This document shows, one piece after another, positions 9,819-18,300 of a DNA stretch of 64,000 nucleotides. The notes beneath the pieces were generated by a model. The model worked only from the letters and a program-made list of their open reading frames with translations, did not search any database and was not told the origin of the DNA. The DNA comes from Proales similis (lineage: Eukaryota; Rotifera; Eurotatoria; Ploima; Proalidae). Positions within the stretch are counted from its first letter, which is position 1; every line of letters begins with the position of its first letter. Where the stretch lies: the NCBI GenBank assembly GCA_019059635.1, contig JAGVRJ010000001.1, positions 2,108,001 through 2,172,000 on the forward strand, written 5' to 3'. A program made the position numbers and the translations under genes.

Positions 9819-10952
9819 ATGGTAAGATTTATAAAATCAAGGCTTATCCGTTTAATCGGTCTCTTAACAATAATCGAAGTTGCTATCTACATAAAAACGC
9901 AATTAATCGACTTAAATAAAGGCCGTTTCTATTCCACGGCTAAGCAAAAACTATTAAATAAGTCAAACAGTTTTGTAGTGTTCGAATGCCACGATCACAA
10001 CTGCGGCGGCTTTGCCGATCGTGTCAGAGGGATAATGTCCACGTACGCCTTCTCTCTTATAACAGAGCGTCAGTTGAAAATAAACATCACCAAGCCCTGC
10101 GAATGGAGCATCTTCCTCAAGCCGGCCAAAATAGACTGGATGCTTCAGCCTGATCTTATGCAAAAATGGCGCAATTCTACACTCGAATTCGAGTATTACA
10201 ACAAGCCTTCGCAGACCTTGCAACACTTTGAAGCATATTTAGAGCAGACGCAGCTCAGACGACTTGAAAATCACAACGTGGTTCGCATCAAGACCAACCA
10301 GAACTTCTTGGCGGCGTTCGCAAAAAATCAAATATTTGCGGCCAAGCTACGCCAGATCGGCTACGACCCAGCCACATTTCGATCGGTGTTTCTGCTGAGA
10401 AAGTGGTTCAACGACCTCTTCCGTCCGAGCGAGCCTATCGAAGAAAAGCTGGCCTCGTTCAGGAACACAGTCAAACCTGCAGGGAAAAACCGCACGCTGA
10501 TCTGCTGGCAGTTCAGAATTGGTGACCAAGTGTTCAAACAGCCAGACCAAGCGTTCGCAATGAGCGAGCCCCAAGTCAGAGATTATCACCAATTCACCAT
10601 TGAAAATCTAGTCGAGCCCGAGGAAGACTATCGAATCTATGTGACGGGCGATGCGGGTGGCGCGCTTGTTCAAGCAGTCCACAAGCTGATCGAGCCCAGT
10701 CGCGTCTTGGCTTCGCCTGGCGAAAACGTCCATTTCGGCCATCGTCAATCAGACAAGTGCGAAGAGTTCGTCAAGCCGGTCCTCGACTTTCTTCAGCTAC
10801 AATACTGCGACAAGGCCATTGTGAGCGCATCGAGCGGCTTCGGCATACTTGGCATTCTAAACAGAGAAAAACCGACCAAGCATCTCTTCTTTTACCAGCA
10901 TTCGCGCTTTCAAAAGATCTCCGAGCAAGAGTTGCTCAATAGACATGACTGA
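9819..10952 (+). CDS. NodZ/fucosyltransferase-like type II membrane glycosyltransferase, copy 2
   Basis: ATG 9819 gives 377 residues. The N-terminus (MVRFIKSRLIRLIGLLTIIE, then VAIYI) is a basic tail plus signal anchor. From VVFECHDHNCGGFADRVRG onward it is residue-for-residue the same as copy 3 except one K/R change. Conserved pieces are GGFADRVRGIM, CWQFRIGDQVF, YVTGDAGGALV and IVSASSGFGILGIL. Two Cys flank the loop (CHDHNC), and NITKPCEWS holds a further Cys and a sequon-like NIT. The family assignment rests on the GD-R-G-type loop and the C-terminal SSGFG segment, so the fold is fairly secure and donor specificity is not. The stop at 10950-10952 lies 92 bp from the stop of methyltransferase copy 3 on the other strand. 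Confidence 0.85.
   Translation: MVRFIKSRLIRLIGLLTIIEVAIYIKTQLIDLNKGRFYSTAKQKLLNKSNSFVVFECHDHNCGGFADRVRGIMSTYAFSLITERQLKINITKPCEWSIFLKPAKIDWMLQPDLMQKWRNSTLEFEYYNKPSQTLQHFEAYLEQTQLRRLENHNVVRIKTNQNFLAAFAKNQIFAAKLRQIGYDPATFRSVFLLRKWFNDLFRPSEPIEEKLASFRNTVKPAGKNRTLICWQFRIGDQVFKQPDQAFAMSEPQVRDYHQFTIENLVEPEEDYRIYVTGDAGGALVQAVHKLIEPSRVLASPGENVHFGHRQSDKCEEFVKPVLDFLQLQYCDKAIVSASSGFGILGILNREKPTKHLFFYQHSRFQKISEQELLNRHD
9974..10942 (+). repeat. 969-bp block nearly identical to 12520-13488
   Basis: This block covers the whole lumenal domain of glycosyltransferase copy 2 and matches copy 3 at equal length. By eye only two substitutions were found (9989 C against 12535 T; 10093 A against 12639 G). Similarity stops abruptly at both edges: the anchors upstream and the last codons and UTR downstream are unrelated. 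Confidence 0.85.
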
Positions 10953-11044
10953 GTTTGCTTTTGAAACTGATATTCTAGGTGACTTAGCAATTAAAACACC
11001 ATTTTCAAAGTAGTCCCGGTCTTGATTCTGGGTACTTTTATTGC

Positions 11045-12073
11045 CTAGGCGAGAAAGTTACGGTTGACAAAGTAGAGCTCGCCCATGTAGAGCAGATATT
11101 CGACCAGCAGGTATTCGTTGTTGAACCGCTTCGTGTCGATTGTGACCGGCCGACCAGTTTGATACTCGCTGAGATGGCCATGCTCGGGCACTTTGACGTC
11201 GGCCATGAAGAAGCGGGCGTCTCGTCTGAACAGCGAGAAGCACTTGTCCAACAGGCGGACGACCAGCCTGAGCTGGTCAAACACTTCCGGATGGTTCTCC
11301 AGATAGATCTGCTTCACAAAGCGACACAAGTACTCCGCACTGGCCTGCTCGAAAAAGTGCATCTCTGCGCCCTCAATGTCGATCTTGAGAACGTCCACCA
11401 CTCGCTCCTTTGTCTGTGTGAGTTTTAAGATCTGCTCGAAGGAGACCAGACTGCCCCGAGTTGGCTCCCTTTCTTCCGCACCCAGTCCCAGCGCATGGAA
11501 ATACCATCTGGGCGCGATCTGGAGACTGGGCGCCTCTCGGAGCTGGGGATCCAGGGATCGCACTCTCGAGAACATTTCGTGCTCGACGAACGGATCGAAC
11601 GAATGCACCGTGCAGCCGTAGTCTCTGTTCATCGACTGGTCGAAGTAAGGGTCCTGGTTTATTCCCAGACTCAGCACAACGCACTCGTCCTTCTTGGGCC
11701 GCACCGAAGCGTCGAAGCAAACAAACCAGGCGCCGTCTATTCTCCACTGACTGTGTGGCGCATTGGCCACCTGATGAGCCAGGCCTCCAATCCTGCGACG
11801 GTCTTTGCAATCGTAGTGCTCAAAGTCTCTGATCGAGTATTTGAAAGTGTCGTTGTAATCGTGAAGGCCGATGTGGAATTGGTATTTGCCGTTTGAACTT
11901 ATTTTATTGGGTCTTGGTATTAAGTAGTTGGAAATGGCAATTTTCTGGTCGGCTTGTGATGTGTTGGTGATTCGGATGAATCCTAAGATTATCAGCAGGG
12001 CCAATAAGGCTAGTAAGCCGTATTTTAGCATCATACGATTCGTTTTATGTTGAATTAAAAAAAGTTTTTTCAT
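11045..12073 (-). CDS. METTL24-like type II membrane methyltransferase, copy 3
   Basis: ATG 12073 gives 342 residues, the same length as copy 2. Anchor: MMLKYGLLALLALLIILGFI, after a cytoplasmic tail of about 13 residues. The stem (SQADQKIAISNYLI, PRPNKISSN) matches that of broken copy 1 rather than copy 2. The lumenal domain is almost identical to copy 2 and complete, with LSLGINQDPYFD, GCTVHSFDPF and LKIDIEGAEMHFF. The stop is followed two bases later by AATAAA. The gene is divergent from glycosyltransferase copy 3. Likely role: SAM-dependent methyltransferase of the secretory pathway working with the adjacent transferase (inference from pairing). Confidence 0.85.
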   Translation of the reverse strand: MKKLFLIQHKTNRMMLKYGLLALLALLIILGFIRITNTSQADQKIAISNYLIPRPNKISSNGKYQFHIGLHDYNDTFKYSIRDFEHYDCKDRRRIGGLAHQVANAPHSQWRIDGAWFVCFDASVRPKKDECVVLSLGINQDPYFDQSMNRDYGCTVHSFDPFVEHEMFSRVRSLDPQLREAPSLQIAPRWYFHALGLGAEEREPTRGSLVSFEQILKLTQTKERVVDVLKIDIEGAEMHFFEQASAEYLCRFVKQIYLENHPEVFDQLRLVVRLLDKCFSLFRRDARFFMADVKVPEHGHLSEYQTGRPVTIDTKRFNNEYLLVEYLLYMGELYFVNRNFLA

Positions 12074-12373
12074 TATTCTCTTCTTCTTAGGATGGTCAGT
12101 TATGTTGTTTAAGGTATTTGACTCGGCATGAATCTCAGAATAATCGTTTACATAGCAACCAGCAACTTGGAAACCTTTGAGCCTGTAACTGAGCGCTCAT
12201 AAAATCCATCGATTTTTTCGATACAAGTCGCTTTAAACGGAGAATCGAATGCCCAATTAAAGAAAAACAATAGTTATTTTAAGCTTTTTTGTAATTAGCA
12301 CATTTTATTCAGCTTTTTGCATTCTCGAGTTGGTAGACCTTTCATTGTATAAATACGAACACCAAGCCAAGAC
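12074..12373. promoter_or_regulatory. Shared promoter spacer of pair 3
   Basis: A 300-bp AT-rich spacer separates the divergent starts of methyltransferase copy 3 and glycosyltransferase copy 3. A TATAAATA-like element (GTATAAATAC, about 12347-12356) lies about 20 bp upstream of the plus-strand ATG and could be a TATA box. Confidence 0.45.
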
Positions 12374-13498
12374 ATGGGATCAAGAGAATTTTTACTGGCG
12401 GTTGTGGGGTCAGGGCTTTTAAGCGTGCTTCTTTATTGTATCTTGCTTAGGAAGAACCTTAGCAATGACACAATCATAACCCTTTTACATCAGGAGCCGA
12501 CTCTCGGGTCGAAAAGATATGTAGTGTTCGAATGTCACGATCACAACTGCGGCGGCTTTGCCGATCGTGTCAGAGGGATAATGTCCACGTACGCCTTCTC
12601 TCTTATAACAGAGCGTCAGTTGAAAATAAACATCACCAGGCCCTGCGAATGGAGCATCTTCCTCAAGCCGGCCAAAATAGACTGGATGCTTCAGCCTGAT
12701 CTTATGCAAAAATGGCGCAATTCTACACTCGAATTCGAGTATTACAACAAGCCTTCGCAGACCTTGCAACACTTTGAAGCATATTTAGAGCAGACGCAGC
12801 TCAGACGACTTGAAAATCACAACGTGGTTCGCATCAAGACCAACCAGAACTTCTTGGCGGCGTTCGCAAAAAATCAAATATTTGCGGCCAAGCTACGCCA
12901 GATCGGCTACGACCCAGCCACATTTCGATCGGTGTTTCTGCTGAGAAAGTGGTTCAACGACCTCTTCCGTCCGAGCGAGCCTATCGAAGAAAAGCTGGCC
13001 TCGTTCAGGAACACAGTCAAACCTGCAGGGAAAAACCGCACGCTGATCTGCTGGCAGTTCAGAATTGGTGACCAAGTGTTCAAACAGCCAGACCAAGCGT
13101 TCGCAATGAGCGAGCCCCAAGTCAGAGATTATCACCAATTCACCATTGAAAATCTAGTCGAGCCCGAGGAAGACTATCGAATCTATGTGACGGGCGATGC
13201 GGGTGGCGCGCTTGTTCAAGCAGTCCACAAGCTGATCGAGCCCAGTCGCGTCTTGGCTTCGCCTGGCGAAAACGTCCATTTCGGCCATCGTCAATCAGAC
13301 AAGTGCGAAGAGTTCGTCAAGCCGGTCCTCGACTTTCTTCAGCTACAATACTGCGACAAGGCCATTGTGAGCGCATCGAGCGGCTTCGGCATACTTGGCA
13401 TTCTAAACAGAGAAAAACCGACCAAGCATCTCTTCTTTTACCAGCATTCGCGCTTTCAAAAGATCTCCGAGCAAGAGTTGCTCAATAGTTGGCATTAG
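12374..13498 (+). CDS. NodZ/fucosyltransferase-like type II membrane glycosyltransferase, copy 3
   Basis: ATG 12374 gives 374 residues. Its anchor (FLLAVVGSGLLSVLLYCILL) is unrelated to that of copy 2, while the lumenal domain is the same apart from one residue (NITRPCEW against NITKPCEW). All motifs of copy 2 are intact. The last residues differ (NSWH here, NRHD in copy 2), because the shared block ends inside the final codons. Same catalytic domain with different anchors suggests either domain-limited gene conversion or functional diversification of Golgi placement. Confidence 0.85.
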   Translation: MGSREFLLAVVGSGLLSVLLYCILLRKNLSNDTIITLLHQEPTLGSKRYVVFECHDHNCGGFADRVRGIMSTYAFSLITERQLKINITRPCEWSIFLKPAKIDWMLQPDLMQKWRNSTLEFEYYNKPSQTLQHFEAYLEQTQLRRLENHNVVRIKTNQNFLAAFAKNQIFAAKLRQIGYDPATFRSVFLLRKWFNDLFRPSEPIEEKLASFRNTVKPAGKNRTLICWQFRIGDQVFKQPDQAFAMSEPQVRDYHQFTIENLVEPEEDYRIYVTGDAGGALVQAVHKLIEPSRVLASPGENVHFGHRQSDKCEEFVKPVLDFLQLQYCDKAIVSASSGFGILGILNREKPTKHLFFYQHSRFQKISEQELLNSWH

Positions 13499-13818
13499 TA
13501 TTGCTTCCGAAGCTAATTATCATGTCCAGTGTTACGTGCGTTATTATTCTTGATGCCAAGCACAATTCGAAGCCCATTTCTTTTAGTAGCATTTTTTTAT
13601 TTATAAAAATTGTTCACTTGAAATGATCTAGAATGATTTGAAAAGTATAGTTCGGTTTTGATTTTCTTCCTTTTTATTTACATAAACGTAAAATTGAGAG
13701 CGATTGTGAGTCGAGCGTGGACGAATTAGTTTTTAATGAAAACCAAGAGAGAAGAAGGGAAGGGATAGAAATTAGAGAGAGAGAGAGAGAGCTCTTCAGG
13801 AAGATCTTGGCCTCTTGT
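13499..13818. other. Spacer between glycosyltransferase copy 3 and STEEP1
   Basis: Both genes end here (convergent). It holds a TTTATT/AT-rich stretch (13590-13690) and a GA run at about 13770-13791 whose flanks match the remnant at 8217-8340. No gene seen. Confidence 0.5.
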
Positions 13819-14691
13819 TCACCGGTCCATGAGCGTGCCACGCACGTTCATTCGCTTGGCTTCCTGCTCGCGTCTTATTGCCTGAAGAGAGTTGATTGAG
13901 TGCGATTGGTCCAAGCGAAGCTGGCCATTAATTCATTATTTACCTCTTCAAGTTGCTTTCGCTTGTTCATTCCTTTGCGCTCTAGTTGCAGTTCGATTAT
14001 CCTCGCGTTCTCTGTGAACGATTCAGCCATTTCTTTCTGCGATTCCAATTTACGATTCTCTCTCTCTCTTATTTGCTGTACGCTGTGATTCGCTTACCGA
14101 CTCGGCCTCGTCGTCGTCCTCTTCAACGGTGCAAGTTGCCGTCTGATCGTCGCGTCCTCCTCGCGCTCTCGCACCTAAGCGATTGATCTTGGAAGGATGC
14201 AGTGTTATCTGATCGTAAATGTCTTTGCTTGTCGACTTTTTGCTGAACGCTCTATCGATGAGGAACTTCACCATGCACTTTTCGTCAGCTTGATGCTGAT
14301 AGTAAATGCTGAGGCCGCATTTGGGGCATTTTTTTCTAAACTGCTTTTCAATTCCTTCTGCTCGGCGGATGTACAATATTTCGTCGTCCTCGCCAAACAG
14401 CCGATGCGCGTGTTTCTTGCTGTCTATTACTCTTGCCTTGTCCTTGGATCTCAGCGGAAGCTTTTCAAGCGGCGTGTCTTTTCAATTCAAGCTCATTTCA
14501 AACATTCCTCTCAATTCTCTTCAAACGATTTTACCGATAAGCAACACAAGCTGGCCGCAAAGGCAGTAATACGTGCTCAGTGGTTTGTCTGCGCTCTCTT
14601 CCTCATCCCAATTTGTTTGCGTTTTTAGGTCTCGATTCTCATTGTCAGATGTGACCGCTGCGAATTGCGGCTCTGGCAAGGTGGAATTCAT
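13819..14691 (-). CDS. STEEP1: STEEP1 (CXorf56 homologue)
   Basis: Four exons: 14691-14535, 14477-14098, 14057-13944, 13881-13819, which sum to 714 nt and 237 residues (human about 222). Conserved pieces in order are YYCLCGQLVLL, LEKLPLRSKD, ARVIDSKKHAH, YIRRAEGIEKQFRKKCPKCG, CTVEEDDDEAES, IIELQLERKGMNKR and MNVRGTLMDR. Cys pairs CLC and CPKC suggest a small zinc-binding core. In vertebrates STEEP1 promotes STING exit from the ER; other work links it to the spliceosome, so its role here is open. Introns are 57, 40 and 62 bp. The 40-bp intron ends in a GA tract rather than a pyrimidine tract. A degraded copy of the last exon lies at about 8.2-8.4 kb. Confidence 0.93.
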
Positions 14692-15353
14692 TATATTGGC
14701 GTGAGCTGCGCGGCAAATGTTGGCAAATGGCTGCGAGTTATTCAAAATTAAGATTCTTTTCCAAACATGGACCACGCATGTGTCTTTGTGTCTCAATAAA
14801 GTTGTCGCTTGCGCGAGTCCAACAACCTCAGCTGCTGAGTTAGAACGCGCCAAGATCATAAACTCGATCCAACCGAAAGAGACTTGGGTAGAGGTGATAT
14901 CAAAATATTTTATTTGATGATACATTCAAACTGATGTTACTTGAGAGGTCGAGGAGACAGATTTACAAAGTCTTGTATAAACAGAATCAGAAGCAGATCA
15001 ACAAGCAAATAGAGAGAGAGAACAACAGAAAGAGAAGGGTTTGCATTCTGTCGATAAAAACAGGCGAATGTGAAGAAATGAGGAATAATTCAACTATGCA
15101 TCGAAATCAAGCAAACAAGAGAAAACAAGTAAAAAATCAAGAGACCAGACAAACGAAATATTTTAAACAAAATCGATTCGTGTGCTCAATATGGACATTT
15201 AAAAACTCCAAATCTACGGAGGAAGAGGAGGAGAGCGCATAACAAAGCTCGCAACTGCGATCAATGAATTAAATACAATTCCAAAACGAACGATCAGTTT
15301 GCCGCCCTAAGCTGGAGAGAGCGTGCGGCTTAACATTAATAAACGTAATCAAG
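14692..15353. other. 3' UTR of the AT-hook gene and STEEP1 5' region
   Basis: A TTTATT at about 14908 (AATAAA on the minus strand) is a candidate poly(A) signal for the gene ending at 15354. The rest is A-rich with short GA runs. No further gene is supported. Confidence 0.5.
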
Positions 15354-18300
15354 TCAAATGCCCGAGTGCCAGTTGAACATGTTCGGCACGTTTGAGGAGA
15401 AAAAGGAACTCATTGCCGCTTGGTGTTGATGCTGAGAGAGGGCAGCCACCGCGGCTGCAGCCGCCGCGTGCGGATTAGCGTGGGGAAAGTAGCTGGCCTG
15501 GTTGATCGGAGCACTGGATGGGTATGAGCCAGCAGCGGCTGATAGGCCATACGCCTGGCCACCGCTCGGTATGTAGTAGTCTGAGAGTGCACTAGTAGCC
15601 GGAGCTTTTGAACTCGATGACGAAGGCGCCGAATAGTTTTTGGTGTTTGATGACGCTGAATGAGAATACTTTCGATTGACGGCCACCTGACTCTCGTCGT
15701 AGGAAGAGGACACAGTCGAAGAGGAGGAAGAGGAAGCAGAGCCCATCGCTCCCTTTCCTGACTTGGCATATGCATCGTAAGAGCCTGCACGTGCGCTCAA
15801 TGCCTTGGCGTCATAGGAATAGACGCTGTTCGCCGGGCCTTGAGTAAAAGGGCCCGACCTCGCCATGGGAGGCATATAGCCGCCAGGATACTGTAACTCG
15901 GTGCCACCACGTCCAGACTGATAGGGATCAGGTTTGTGGAAAAATGAACTGAGCGAGGAGGCCAGCGCTTCTGTGCCAGTTTTGTGCAGATCGTAGAAGC
16001 TGTTTGAGCTGCTTGTGAGATTGGGGAAAGCTTCCGGATAGGCAGGATAGGAAGCGGCCTGCTTTTGGCTTGAGCTCTTTTTCGACTTGTTGCTACTTGC
16101 ACCTGCGGCAGCGCTACCGCTTCTCTTTTCTTTACTCAATCCTTTGTCAACTTTGCTTGGGCCTGTGTACTCGGCCGACTGGTAGTAGTTTCGATTCGAT
16201 CGTTCATGAGGCTGCTGCTGCTGGTTCAGTGCTTGTTGCTGAGATGGCGGTGGTTGCGGATAAAAGTGATTGAGCTGCGAGGGTGTCGTGTAGGCCGAGG
16301 GCAGTGTCATGTTGCGGCCATCTAGGTTCGCATAGGCACTGTTGGCTGCCGCCGACAAATAAGGGTTGAAGCTGGGCTCTGTCTTCTTTTGAAACATCGA
16401 GACCGCGGCGGCTGCTGCTGCTGCTGCCGCTGCCTGTTCGAACGGATAGGCTGACGTGTAGGAGCCGACAACTTCGTTAGGCGAGTTCTCGTCTGAACGA
16501 TGATCCCCGTAGCCGTTAATGACCTGTTGAGGAGTAGACGGTGTTGAGTTAAAGGACTGACGATTAGACGACTGCCTGTGAGGAGAATGTCCGAGGCCGT
16601 GTTGGATTGGCGGATGCGTGCCACTCTGTTGATGCTGCTGCTGAAGTTGCGGAGTGGTAGAGTGCGAGCGCTGTAGTGGCGATGCGCTCATTCGTTGGCT
16701 TGGCATCATATTCATGCCACTGAACGCATCGTAGGCAGCCAATTGAGGACTCGATGTCTTGGACGACGCACAATACTGATGACTAGGCGCTTGCTCGACC
16801 GAGTTCGGCTTGGCGTAATTCTGGCCCGGGTAAATGGCATTCGTCGAATAGTAAGCGTTCGGCTGACTCGACGAGTTGTAATAATTTGCCGAGGACGATT
16901 GCGGCTGCTGTGAATGTTGAGATTGCTGCGCTGGCTTATCTTGATTCATCGGCGGCGATATGATTTGATGAGATGAGCCGGCCGACGAGGGATTCACGCT
17001 CAGGCCGCTCTGATGCATTTGGTTTGAGTTGCTACCGGTGCCAGACGATACCGAAGAGACAGTCGACGGAGGTGGAGTCATCACTCCGGCACTCGGACTG
17101 CTCTTGTCCTCGCACTTGCCGCTGTTTGCACTCGAGTGAAGTTTCTTCAGGTCGCTGTTCAGTATCGGATCGTTTTCAAGGTCAATGTGACTCGGGTTAA
17201 CGTTGTCTAGTTGACTCCAGTAGTTGGATTGGGTCTCGGGCAGTTCGCTATTTTCTGCAATTTGCACATCTTCTCTGAACGAATGGTGCTCATCAGAGAT
17301 TGGCTGAACCTCTTGACTGGCTCTGTGGTCATTGCCATGAACTTGGCTGTCAAACTCGCCGCTCATGGAGGCTGCTTCAATTTGATTCGGTTCTGAATGA
17401 AGCTTGCTCTCCTCCGAGTGGTCTATTTGGGACTCGATCTCGTCTTCGTCATCTAGGTTAGACGGGGCTCGAGGAGCCGGAGGAGGCGGCCCTGGCGATA
17501 GGTCACGTTCATTCGCCTCGTCGTGAATGCTCGTGTCCAGCTCGTAGGGGATTTCGAATCTTGTCAGACCAGCGTATTCGATCGTGCCTATCTCTTCGCC
17601 TTTGGCCGGCTTCTCGTCGCTCTGACTCGCACCAGTGCCGCTTACTCGACTCGATTTCGGCGGGCGTCCACGCCTCTTTTTCTCGTTGGCCACCAGGGCG
17701 CCGATAGTTTTTGGCGTCGTGTCTCTCTCCTCCAGCTTGTCGTCTATGCTGCCACCTCGCTTTCGTTTGCCGTGCTTGGGCGTCTCGTCGCCGCGTTTCT
17801 TCTTTCCCTTTTTGGCGCCTGTCAGCGACGCGATAGTTATCTCCTCTTCGAGCGCTGCTGATCCGGCGCTGGTATCTTGAGCTGGCGCCTTTTCCATGCC
17901 CTCTGGCTCGTCCTCTTTGCCCGCAATGTCAAACACAAACTCGTTAAAGTCTACTATTTCTTCGTGCCGCTCGCCTTCAACCACGAGCTCTTGGAACGTG
18001 CTCAACACAATTGTGTCGCCGTTCTCTTCGTCGCTCGGCTTGCTCGCCTCTTTGCTCGTGTTTCGTTTAACCGGTTTCTCTCTGCTTCCTTTGGGCGGCC
18101 GGCCGCGCTTCTTGGGCGCTGTCGCATGATTGTCCGGCTTTAGCGGAGTCCGAGACCGATCTTTGCTCGTCGCAGTTTTCTTCTTGCTATCTTTGATCGC
18201 TGTCGAGGGTTCGATTAGATCAAACAGAAAATCGGCGTCGTCGCTTTTCTGGTCCGATTTTGTCGATTTGCACATGACACTGATCGACTCGACCTGGTCC

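Noticed and set aside
2970-13498. CRISPR-like or transposon explanation for the repeats at 3-13 kb
   Set aside because: Repeats are whole coding domains of two gene families, with no terminal inverted repeats, target-site duplications, transposase or reverse transcriptase.
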